A DNA stretch of 23,494 nucleotides from a virus, in IMG/VR virus record IMGVR_UViG_3300017726_000087, positions 1-23,494 of that record, one strand, 5' to 3'. The notes beneath the pieces were generated by a model, which was not told the origin of the DNA, ran no database searches, and saw nothing but the letters and a program-made list of their open reading frames with translations. The position numbers were made by a program, and so were the translations under genes. Shown here one piece after another: positions 16,073 through 22,583 of this stretch; position 1 is the first letter of the stretch; the number at the start of each line of letters is the position of its first letter.

Positions 16073-16557
16073 TAATTATAAAAATCACAGTTAAATGATA
16101 TAACTGTCTTCCTTTCATTGCTTTTGTTTACAGGAGCTCTATGTAACATATATGATGGAAAAATCAATATGTCTCCTTCTTTAGCTTTAATTTTATTATT
16201 TTTAAATTCAGTAATTAATTCTTTTTTAGGTAATTCTAAATAATATACAGCAGATAAATTAGTTCTAGGGTGGGTATGCCAAGCGTGTTTATCATTTTTT
16301 TTATATTGCATAAACCATGCATTATGAATTGTCCAATTTTGACATTTAAATTTTTTAGCTGTTTGTGACATTAAAGAATTTATTTCTTTATAAAAGAAAT
16401 CTAAATAATCTCTTTGAAAATCAGAAGGTAAGTTCCAATCGGATTTAGTTGCCGTTGTGCCTTTATGTGTTTGATAAAAAATATTTGGCATTTTATCAAT
16501 TAAAGATAAAAGTTTATTTTTAATTTTATTATGCTTTCTAAATTGTATTACCCACAT
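16072..16557 (-). CDS. 2OG-Fe(II) oxygenase-like protein 1 of 9 (HxH type, 161 aa)
   Basis: First gene of the array. WHTHPRTNLSAVYYLELP gives H94 and H96. AKEGDILIFPSYMLHRAPVN gives the distal H139, and RKTVISFNCDF contains R149 and S154. The order matches PF13759-type proteins, with the second proximal ligand His in place of Asp. The ATG at 16557 has no purine-rich ribosome binding site: the ten bases before it are AACCCATACC. A strong-looking promoter lies so close that transcription would start about 3-5 bases before the ATG, so this gene may be expressed from a nearly leaderless message. All eight following genes are coupled to it by overlaps or gaps of at most two bases, so its expression probably sets that of the array. 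Confidence 0.8.
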   Translation of the reverse strand: MWVIQFRKHNKIKNKLLSLIDKMPNIFYQTHKGTTATKSDWNLPSDFQRDYLDFFYKEINSLMSQTAKKFKCQNWTIHNAWFMQYKKNDKHAWHTHPRTNLSAVYYLELPKKELITEFKNNKIKAKEGDILIFPSYMLHRAPVNKSNERKTVISFNCDFYN

Positions 16558-16567
16558 GGTATGGGTT

Positions 16568-16596
16568 TTTATATACTTTAATTAATTAATAGTCAA
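16568..16596 (-). promoter_or_regulatory. Candidate sigma70-type promoter driving the oxygenase array
   Basis: On the minus strand TTGACT (16596-16591, 5/6 match to the -35) and TATAAA (16573-16568, 5/6 match to the -10) are separated by exactly 17 bases. The -35 lies in the last codons of the glycine-rich gene, and the -10 lies in the 24-base gap before the first oxygenase gene. The predicted start is near 16562-16560, that is 3-5 bases before the ATG. The absence of a ribosome binding site agrees with this. Position, spacing and both hexamers agree, which makes it the best promoter candidate in the window, though it is untested. Confidence 0.6.
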
Positions 16597-18498
16597 TGTT
16601 CCCGAAACAACAAATTTAGCAACGGTATGTCCACCAACACAAGATATAGTATTACATCCTGGTGAAGCTGACATAGGGTGTCCTGCTGGTGATCTAACAA
16701 CAACGATACCTGAACCACCTTTTGATCCATAGTGTGATTTTCCACATGGAGCTAAATAAGTAGGAGCACCAAAGTTAGTAGGTCCTCCAGTACCTCCACC
16801 GCCGCCACCGCCGGTATTTGCAACACCTGGTTCTGATAAAGAAGCAGCGTTTCTTGAAGCAGCAGTTCCACCGCCACCTGATCCACCGGTTCCACCGGCT
16901 AGTCCGCCAACTCCTCGGTCAGTTCCGGATCCTCCACCTCCAGCATAAGCTGAACATGCAACACCTGTAATTAAGTTCGCAGCTCCCGCTCCTCCAGGTA
17001 CTCCTGGGTCTGAACCTGATCCTGGACTTCCAGCTGCAGTAGCACCTCCGCCACCACCAGAAGCTTTGTTATCAGGGTTTCCTCCAGATCCACCATCATT
17101 TCCTTCAGGTGGAGAGAATCCTCCAATGTTTCCAGAACCTCCTGGTCTTTTACCACCAATAAGAGAAGCATAACCTCCAGAACCTGAACCTCCAGGTCCA
17201 CCTCTATAACCATTGTTAGCATTCCATGGGCTTCCGCAAGATGCGTTTAAAGGTACAGCACCTCCAGATGATTGAATAAGAGAACCGAAACTTGATGGGC
17301 TACCATAACCTGGACCATCTAAAGATGGGGGTGATGTGTCAATAGGATAAGCAGTTCCGGCAGCACTTGCTCCGCCTGCTCCAATTGTAATTGTATAAGC
17401 TGAAGAAGAACATGCAACGACTGCACATCCTTGTAAAGGTGAAGGTCCGTAACCAGAAGCTCTATAACCTCCAGCTCCACCTCCGGCAAATAATTGACCT
17501 GCTCCGCCTCCAGCGACTACTAAATAATTTAATGTAACTGATTCAATAACTGTTCCATCAGGCCATGCGCCATCAGATTGTGCAGTTCCAGCTTGGACCA
17601 TTGGCCAAACTCCTCTTGCATTGTTTAATTCTTTTGTAATGACTACACCTTTTCCGCCGGCACCGCCGCCACTTGGCGCAGGATCATACTCGGCGCCTCC
17701 GCCGCCACCACCAGTGTTTTCAACTCCAGCTCCGCCTGATCCAGGTCCTTTTCCAGCACCACCGCCACCTGGGCCTGCAGCACCACCTGTTCCACCGCCA
17801 ACAGCAGGTACGTTTGCACCGCCACCGCCGCCACCAGCAATTACTCCACATACTCCAACACCAGTACCAAATATTGCTGAAATATTTGTTCCAGCTCCAC
17901 CGGCTCCACCGTCTCCGCCACCTCCGGATTGAGTACCATTTGCTCCGACAGCACTAGATCCTCCACCGCCACCAGCAGCTTGAAAATAAGTTGAAGGTGT
18001 ATTACCACCACTAAAACCTTGAGCGGGACTTGTTGGAGGTGTGTTACCAGCACCTCCGCTGTCTGCGTTAGTTCCTTTTCCTGGATTAGGTCCGCAGGCT
18101 CCTCCGCCTCCGCCTGATCCACCGGCTCCACCGACTCCGCATCTAGCTCCGCCATCTCCACCGCCATCAGCAGTGTATGTTACACCACCGATTACAATAC
18201 TTGAATCAACTCCAACAGCTCCAGCAGCTCCGCCGCCACCAACTACTGCTGGTACGTTTCCACATATCGATAAATTTTGAATTGTTCTTAATCCACCGGC
18301 TCCACCGCCGCCACTTTCACCGCCACCGCCACCGGCGACAACAGCAATGTCAACTAATTTTGTTCCAGATCCAATAGTAACGGTTCCAGTTGCAGCTGTG
18401 CTTGTAATTTTATTTTTACCAAAAGAAGCACAATTGGCTACACCAATCATTCCTCCTTCAGCTGTACTAATTTTTGTGAGTTTGTTTATTCCAGCCAT
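16582..18498 (-). CDS. Glycine-rich tail fibre / adhesin-like protein (638 aa)
   Basis: After a 45-residue leader (MAGINKLTKISTAEGGMIGV) the protein consists of two long glycine-rich modules. Module 1 spans about residues 47-290, opening IAVVAGGGGGESGGGGAGGL and closing GGKGVVITKE. Module 2 spans about 320-638, opening YLVVAGGGAGQLFAGGGAGG and closing SGIVVVRSPAG and TVAKFVVSGTLTIN. This is the layout of phage glycine-rich domains that end fibres; polyglycine runs can pack as polyglycine-II helices in fibre-tip adhesins such as that of Salmonella phage S16. Its place at the end of the fibre genes supports receptor contact, though that is inferred. Several Cys residues and PG/GP steps lie in the loops. 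A GGGGGA ribosome binding site precedes the start at 18498. The GC-rich glycine codons contrast sharply with the AT-rich array that follows. Confidence 0.7.
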   Translation of the reverse strand: MAGINKLTKISTAEGGMIGVANCASFGKNKITSTAATGTVTIGSGTKLVDIAVVAGGGGGESGGGGAGGLRTIQNLSICGNVPAVVGGGGAAGAVGVDSSIVIGGVTYTADGGGDGGARCGVGGAGGSGGGGGACGPNPGKGTNADSGGAGNTPPTSPAQGFSGGNTPSTYFQAAGGGGGSSAVGANGTQSGGGGDGGAGGAGTNISAIFGTGVGVCGVIAGGGGGGANVPAVGGGTGGAAGPGGGGAGKGPGSGGAGVENTGGGGGGAEYDPAPSGGGAGGKGVVITKELNNARGVWPMVQAGTAQSDGAWPDGTVIESVTLNYLVVAGGGAGQLFAGGGAGGYRASGYGPSPLQGCAVVACSSSAYTITIGAGGASAAGTAYPIDTSPPSLDGPGYGSPSSFGSLIQSSGGAVPLNASCGSPWNANNGYRGGPGGSGSGGYASLIGGKRPGGSGNIGGFSPPEGNDGGSGGNPDNKASGGGGGATAAGSPGSGSDPGVPGGAGAANLITGVACSAYAGGGGSGTDRGVGGLAGGTGGSGGGGTAASRNAASLSEPGVANTGGGGGGGTGGPTNFGAPTYLAPCGKSHYGSKGGSGIVVVRSPAGHPMSASPGCNTISCVGGHTVAKFVVSGTLTIN

Positions 18499-18504
18499 GG
18501 GTTA

Positions 18505-18996
18505 TTATCCCCCTGTAGCATCCCAAGCTGATGTGCTAGGATTCCATTCATATTGATCTGCACTTCTGTAACCTATCCACTGTTGATTTGCTTCACTCCA
18601 TTCTATTCGATAATAAAATTGTTCTCCATCAATTTCTTCAAATTCGACAGAAGGACGAGCAATAGGTGGTTCCCAGTTCCAATCAGTTGTGTTTAATGTC
18701 CAAGACGCATAAGGTTGTTGTGCATAAAATACATCATTTTCAGAATCATATACTGCACCTCGTCCTGCATATTTACCTCTAAAATTATTATTGTAAGATG
18801 TTTGTTTCCATTCACCACCATTAAAAAGTTTTTTACAATAAAACTCTCCATCTGGGTGCATGTCATTCTGACCTAAAGTAGTTAAACCTGCAGGAACATC
18901 ATTTCCTACAACAACAACTCTTTTAACAATGTACTTGTTATCAGTTGTGAAACCTGTTGGATCTTGTTTTAATTCTAATTCAGCAAAATGTGCCAT
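18505..18996 (-). CDS. Conserved marine-phage virion-type protein, MAHFAELE family (163 aa)
   Basis: The sequence MAHFAELELKQDPTGFTTDN, then VKRVVVVGNDVPAG, EFYCKKLFNGGEWKQTSYNN, NFRGKYAGRGAVYD and QQPYASWTLN matches a pattern I know from many cyanophages and other marine myo- and podoviruses. There MAHFAKLD...VVVVNNDV...GG.WKQTSYNNNFR...PQPY.SWTL recurs next to tail or fibre genes. It is rich in Trp and Tyr, a compact beta fold, with no catalytic motif. The function is not established to my knowledge; a fibre-associated or virion role is likely. The ribosome binding site is AGGAGG overlapping the upstream TAG. It lies between a small beta protein and the glycine-rich adhesin, with six bases to the latter. 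Confidence 0.7.
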   Translation of the reverse strand: MAHFAELELKQDPTGFTTDNKYIVKRVVVVGNDVPAGLTTLGQNDMHPDGEFYCKKLFNGGEWKQTSYNNNFRGKYAGRGAVYDSENDVFYAQQPYASWTLNTTDWNWEPPIARPSVEFEEIDGEQFYYRIEWSEANQQWIGYRSADQYEWNPSTSAWDATGG

Positions 18997-19011
18997 AGTC
19001 TATTAATCCTC

Positions 19012-19404
19012 CTATGCATCATCTATTACTTCATAAGACACGAATAAATCTAAATCAGAAGCAGCACTTGCTCCCCCTTTTAGAATATCGGCCTCCATTA
19101 AATATATTGGTGAGTCTACAACAACAAGTGTTGAGTCTGCTGGAACGTTAACAGTTTTTGCTAAATAAACTGTAGCGTCTGCACCAGTAGTCGTAACTCC
19201 AGATGCACCACTTCCTAATCCATCGATAAATAAATCGAAAGTTGCAGCGTTTGTTCCGTCAACGTTTGCTACTGTAATTCTATTTATTTTTAATAATTTG
19301 TCTGCATCAACAGTTAATAAAGTGTCTGTTGCTGTAGCAGATAAATTAAAACCAGCGTTTCCGCCTAGAATACTTGTTACTGAAACTATATTTGGGTTTG
19401 CCAT
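19012..19404 (-). CDS. Small beta-sandwich structural protein (130 aa)
   Basis: Begins MANPNIVSVTSILGGNAGFN. Alternating hydrophobic strands follow (TLLTVDADKLLKINRITVAN, ATFDLFIDGLG), then the turn TVNVPADSTLVVVDSPIYLM and the C-terminal strand LDLFVSYEVIDDA. The 'V-PA-STL-VV--P-YL-E-D' block is common in small virion proteins of marine phages that give a single beta-sandwich. No catalytic residues are seen. The ribosome binding site AAGGAG is well placed, and the gene lies 12 bases after the fibre-like gene. The general arrangement resembles the 112-aa protein at 7765-8103. A virion decoration or fibre-associated role is inferred. Confidence 0.65.
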   Translation of the reverse strand: MANPNIVSVTSILGGNAGFNLSATATDTLLTVDADKLLKINRITVANVDGTNAATFDLFIDGLGSGASGVTTTGADATVYLAKTVNVPADSTLVVVDSPIYLMEADILKGGASAASDLDLFVSYEVIDDA

Positions 19405-19416
19405 AATTAACTCCTT

Positions 19417-20208
19417 TTAACCGAAAACGATTGCCATTGCAATAGCTTTTCCTGTTGATATACCAAATGTTGATGTTGATGTCCACTGTGTATTTCCGCT
19501 ACCATCTGAGGTTACTAGGGCTTGAGAAGCCGAACCTACAGCTGCTGGAAGGGTTATAGTGTACGATGATGAAACTGTTGCAGGAGCATCTACCCCTACA
19601 TATTCTCCACCTGTATTGTCTCCTAATCTTAGGTCACCTTCTGCTGCAATTGTAAGGTTTGCATCGTCCCATGTTAGATTAGCTGAAGCTCCAAAAGAGC
19701 CTGAATTATTAAATTGAACTTGTGTATCTGATCCTGCTGGATTATCTACACCTACTTCTACTTCTTCAATATCTGGATTAGATGCATCATTACCTGTTGC
19801 AGAAAGAACTTTCCAACCTTTATCAGTTGTTGCAAAAGTTACAGTGTCACCTGAACCAGATGCATATTTAAACTGAACTGTATAAGCACCACTTGTGCTG
19901 TTTTTTACAAAAAATAAACCTGTTACGTCTAAAGGAATTGTTACGACTTTGTTACCTGTAATAGCTTGAGCAGATTCTGCACCTAAAATTAATACTCTGT
20001 TTTGAGCACTTCCTGATGTTCCACCATCAGTCACTGTTAAAGTTGTAGTGTTAGCACCAGTTCCGGCAGTATTTAAAGTTTGAACTTTATATCCACCAAT
20101 TAATTGTTCAAATAAAGATAGGTTATTATTAGTTTTTGTTCCCCAAGTACCGGCATTTTCACCGGTTGCCATTAGTTCAACACCTAGAGGTGTGTATGAT
20201 GAAGCCAT
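19417..20208 (-). CDS. Tail fibre-like protein (263 aa)
   Basis: The N-terminus (MASSYTPLGVELMATGENAG, then TWGTKTNNNLSLFEQLIGGY) is a frequent opening of fibre proteins in marine phages and presumably attaches the fibre to the tail. The region to about residue 150 is Thr/Gly/Ser-rich beta structure. After DNPAGSDTQVQFNNSGSFGA and ANLTWDDANLTIAAEGDLRL comes the repetitive strand pattern typical of a trimeric fibre shaft, and the C-terminus ends STSTFGISTGKAIAMAIVFG. This last stretch is short for a receptor-binding tip, so binding may depend on the following small proteins or the glycine-rich protein. The ribosome binding site is AAGGAG. No intramolecular chaperone or lytic motif is visible. 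Confidence 0.7.
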   Translation of the reverse strand: MASSYTPLGVELMATGENAGTWGTKTNNNLSLFEQLIGGYKVQTLNTAGTGANTTTLTVTDGGTSGSAQNRVLILGAESAQAITGNKVVTIPLDVTGLFFVKNSTSGAYTVQFKYASGSGDTVTFATTDKGWKVLSATGNDASNPDIEEVEVGVDNPAGSDTQVQFNNSGSFGASANLTWDDANLTIAAEGDLRLGDNTGGEYVGVDAPATVSSSYTITLPAAVGSASQALVTSDGSGNTQWTSTSTFGISTGKAIAMAIVFG

Positions 20209-20220
20209 AATATTTTCTCC

Positions 20221-21345
20221 TTAAGCCACGTTTACGTCTGTATAAGATGTATTTCCTGTTATGTCAATATCTTTATATCCTAACGGAGATACATTTCCAA
20301 CTGCTGTCGTAGCTTCTACACCAGTTAGTCCTACAACATCTGCAGGAACTATTGTTCCAACAGCAGAAGTTGCTGATTGGCCCGTTAATTCATAGGCCAT
20401 TTCTATTGTTAAAGATCCTACAGCAGAAGTTGCTCCAACACCAGTAATATTTATTAAATCTATTGCATCAATAGTAATTGATCCAACAGCGGTAGTTGCG
20501 CCTACACCTGTTATTCCTAAAGAGAAACTATCTGGAGTTATTGCACCAACTGCAGAAGTTGCAACTTGACCAGTTAATCCAACAATCTCTCCATCTATTG
20601 GAGAAGGAGTTCCAACTGCAGAAGTTGCAGCTTGTCCAGTTAATGAAACTATTGGTGATAAAATAATTGTTGGTGCACCAACATTAGATGTTAACCCTTG
20701 ACCAGTTAATCCAACTACGTCTGCAGGAGTTATTGCTCCTACACTAGAAGTCATTGCACTAGGAGCAGTTAAATTAAATACTGCTGATTCAACAGTACCC
20801 CAACCATTTTCACCCCAGTCTAGTGTACCCCAACCAGGTCTTTGTTCTACAGTTATATCTCCAAGAGAAACAGTAGCTCCTTGACCTTCTAGTAATACGC
20901 TACCAACAATGCCCCAACCTCCGTCATTCCAAGTGTTTCTACCCCAACCATTTTGCACAACGTTAGAGTCACCCCAATCCATTTGTCCATAGTGTGATCT
21001 ACCCCAACCATCTGTATTTGCTTGACCACCCATACCGCCATGGTTTGTACAATAATAATATAATGTTGAAGGTGCACCATTTTGAACTGAAATTTCTGTG
21101 TAAGCTCCAGATGATCCTGGAGTTCCGTTTGTTGTTACACCTATAGTATATTCGCTACCACCGGAGTGTGTACCATCATCGGTTGTTGAAAATCTTAATG
21201 GGTGAGTTGCATTTGAACTATCTGATTGGTCAAACTTATAAGTAAGACCCGCACCTATCATTACGGTGGCTTGTTGAACTCCGTCTATAAAATATTTATT
21301 ACCGCCAGCAGAGGCGACTGTGACAACGAAAGTTTTGTCTGCCAT
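20221..21345 (-). CDS. Cupredoxin-like head with WG-rich linker and LTGQxATSAVG repeats (374 aa), virion protein
   Basis: Residues 1-107 look like a cupredoxin fold: MADKTFVVTVASAGGNKYFI, YKFDQSDSSNATHPL with H48, then STLYYYCTNHGGMGG with C99, H102 and M105. A His, then a C-x2-H-x2-M cluster, is the ligand order of type-1 copper sites, though the H-to-M spacing is shorter than in plastocyanin (C-x2-H-x4-M). Residues 113-183 contain six or more GWG/DWG motifs. Residues 191-356 hold about eight repeats of 20-22 residues with consensus (L/I)TGxxATSAVGxIT. Proteins of this layout recur among structural genes of marine phages, so I infer a fibre or tail appendage. The ribosome binding site lies in a perfect hairpin with the stop codon of the upstream gene. 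Copper binding is untested. Confidence 0.65.
   Translation of the reverse strand: MADKTFVVTVASAGGNKYFIDGVQQATVMIGAGLTYKFDQSDSSNATHPLRFSTTDDGTHSGGSEYTIGVTTNGTPGSSGAYTEISVQNGAPSTLYYYCTNHGGMGGQANTDGWGRSHYGQMDWGDSNVVQNGWGRNTWNDGGWGIVGSVLLEGQGATVSLGDITVEQRPGWGTLDWGENGWGTVESAVFNLTAPSAMTSSVGAITPADVVGLTGQGLTSNVGAPTIILSPIVSLTGQAATSAVGTPSPIDGEIVGLTGQVATSAVGAITPDSFSLGITGVGATTAVGSITIDAIDLINITGVGATSAVGSLTIEMAYELTGQSATSAVGTIVPADVVGLTGVEATTAVGNVSPLGYKDIDITGNTSYTDVNVA
20278..20775 (-). repeat. In-gene tandem repeat, about eight units of 60-66 bases
   Basis: Within the 374-aa gene, units starting at residues 192, 213, 235, 257, 278, 300, 320 and 340 share (L/I)TGxxATSAVGxIT. Spacing is 20-22 residues. The DNA is visibly repetitive too (repeated GTTGGAAC...GCAGAAGTTGC on the plus strand). 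A degenerate unit lies near residue 152. Unit number may vary between relatives. Confidence 0.8.
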
Positions 21346-21361
21346 AAGGAGTTACTCCTTA
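21345..21361 (-). promoter_or_regulatory. Hairpin covering the ribosome binding site between the 145-aa and 374-aa genes
   Basis: On the minus strand TAAGGAGTAACTCCTTA forms a perfect 7-bp stem with a 3-base loop. The left arm contains the upstream stop codon TAA and the ribosome binding site AAGGAG; the right arm CTCCTTA runs into the ATG at 21345. The site would be masked unless a ribosome finishing the 145-aa gene opens it, as expected for translational coupling. No U-tract follows, so it is not a typical terminator. Confidence 0.6.
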
Positions 21362-21796
21362 GGCTATTCGAATAATTGCTGTTGATGCTGCTGCTGCAGG
21401 AAATTGAATTGTAAAAGTTCCGCTAGATACAGTTTTGTCTCCACCAAATGCAACTACTGCACAAGCCTTATCTGATTGTGTATCGTTATATATTAAACAT
21501 CCATTAGCTGTAAAAGAAGCTGATGACCAAGAGACGTCCGCAAAATCACAAACTGCAGTTGATCCATCTAATACCGGTGTAACACTTGTAATTGTTTCAC
21601 CGCCAGCAGAATAAGCTGAACCTGATGTGTTAGAAATTTCATTTGTAGCTGAATAAGCTGTAGTGCTCGCACCTAAAGATGCTGAACTTGTATACAATGC
21701 AATTTTAAAAGCGTTTCCAGATGATGCAGTAAAGTTATGAGTACCAACTAGGATCTCTTGTTTAAAGCTATTGCATATAGCTGATGATATTGCCAT
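21359..21796 (-). CDS. Beta-rich virion structural protein (145 aa)
   Basis: Begins MAISSAICNSFKQEILVGTH. The strands FKIALYTSSASLGASTTAY, AYSAGGETITSV, CDFADVSWSSASFTANGCL, IYNDTQSDKACAVVAFGG and SGTFTIQFPAAAASTAIIRI follow. This order ('YT..GE...Y.aGG..l...V', 'DF-D--W--ataT--g--iY', 'v-v--FG', 'GtFti-fP') is a pattern I recognise from many tailed phages, annotated there only as structural or hypothetical. It suggests a small beta-sandwich in the tail or capsid. The ribosome binding site is GAGGAG. The gene lies 17 bases after the adaptor-like gene, and its stop codon is part of the hairpin that masks the next ribosome binding site. No enzymatic motif is visible. Confidence 0.65.
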   Translation of the reverse strand: MAISSAICNSFKQEILVGTHNFTASSGNAFKIALYTSSASLGASTTAYSATNEISNTSGSAYSAGGETITSVTPVLDGSTAVCDFADVSWSSASFTANGCLIYNDTQSDKACAVVAFGGDKTVSSGTFTIQFPAAAASTAIIRIA

Positions 21797-21813
21797 AATT
21801 TTTTCTCCTCAAT

Positions 21814-22581
21814 TTATGGAGACGGGGACTTAACTGGTATTCTAACTGTTCCGTCAGTATAATCGTCTCGTCTTCGTCTTCCAAGCTGCATTCCTGCAAA
21901 CTGTTGTATAGCATTTTTATATTTATTTTCATATAATGTCAACATATCTATCGGACCTTTTAAGAACCCATAGGCTTCAACCAAGCAAGCATATAGAAGT
22001 CCGTTTGGAAAGTATTTACTTAGGTATGTTGAAGTCGTTGAACTAGATAATCCTAATGGAATCATATTATAATATATTCTAAACATATAACCGGCATCAG
22101 GTGTCGGGGCTATGTATATACCTCCAGATGTTGTGCTAGAATCTCCTGTAGCACCTCCAAACATCGCATAATATTTGGGAAATCCTGTTACAGAATTAGT
22201 GGTGTCTGTTGGTTTTTGTATAGTTCCAGAAGGACCAAATTTTCTATCTACATACTCTGATAAATACGTTTGATCTTTTTTCTCTAACCAAGTTCCATTG
22301 CCTTCTGTATTTGCTGTAGAATCAAATACTTCTATCCCTCTAATAAACAAAGCTCCTGTTGACCCTTTGGTTCCTTTACCAGGGACATTTAAAGTATTAT
22401 CATTGGCAGCTAAAGTTCCTTCTGAAACATATCTAGATGAATCCATAGGAAGCTCTTGATATATTCTAAACTCAGCATCTTCAATAAATCTATTTATAAC
22501 AGCAGTAGTAAATACATCAGAGCTTACCTCTGTGTAATTTCTAATATCATCTGTTAAACTTGAGTATGTTGTTCCAGCCAT
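21814..22581 (-). CDS. Head-tail connector / adaptor protein, SU10-adaptor-like (255 aa)
   Basis: The N-terminus MAGTTYSSLTDDIRNYTEVS, then SDVFTTAVINRFIEDAEFRI and YQELPMDSSRYVSEGTLAAN, is typical of the small connector proteins that bind below the portal of podoviruses (the SU10-like adaptor family): an N-terminal helix pair, then IxxFIxDAExRIxxELP, then a beta part. The middle gives IRGIEVFDSTANTEGNGTWL, EKKDQTYLSEYVDRK and the strand YIAPTPDAGYMFRIYYNMIP. The C-terminal helical part (FPNGLLYACLVEAYGFLKGP, LYENKYKNAIQQFAGMQLGR) is also characteristic. This protein links head and short tail, so it supports podovirus morphology. The ribosome binding site is weak (ATAGAGC), suggesting dependence on translation of the upstream gene, whose stop is two bases away. 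Confidence 0.7.
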   Translation of the reverse strand: MAGTTYSSLTDDIRNYTEVSSDVFTTAVINRFIEDAEFRIYQELPMDSSRYVSEGTLAANDNTLNVPGKGTKGSTGALFIRGIEVFDSTANTEGNGTWLEKKDQTYLSEYVDRKFGPSGTIQKPTDTTNSVTGFPKYYAMFGGATGDSSTTSGGIYIAPTPDAGYMFRIYYNMIPLGLSSSTTSTYLSKYFPNGLLYACLVEAYGFLKGPIDMLTLYENKYKNAIQQFAGMQLGRRRRDDYTDGTVRIPVKSPSP

Positions 22582-22583
22582 AA

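Noticed and set aside
11383-16557. Array as a DNA-base hydroxylation (TET/JBP-like) pathway
   Set aside because: The motifs resemble PKHD/PF13759 proteins more than TET/JBP, and no glycosyltransferase, thymidylate-synthase-like or kinase gene for base modification lies nearby. It remains possible if such genes exist outside the window.
16550-16566. Hairpin ACCCA-TACCATG-TGGGT around the start codon of oxygenase 1
   Set aside because: The predicted transcript start lies inside or after the 5' arm, so the stem would not form in that message. The stem has only five pairs.
17621-18280. Proline-rich plus-strand frames in the glycine-rich gene
   Set aside because: GGN glycine codons read as CC-rich proline/histidine codons on the other strand. 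The frames mirror the glycine runs and have no independent support.
16800-18340. Regular short repeats that look CRISPR-like or microsatellite-like
   Set aside because: They are runs of glycine codons in frame with a 638-aa protein. No constant repeat with unique spacers of even length is present.
16582-21345. Diversity-generating retroelement next to a fibre gene
   Set aside because: No reverse transcriptase, template repeat or adenine-biased variable repeat pair could be found in the window.
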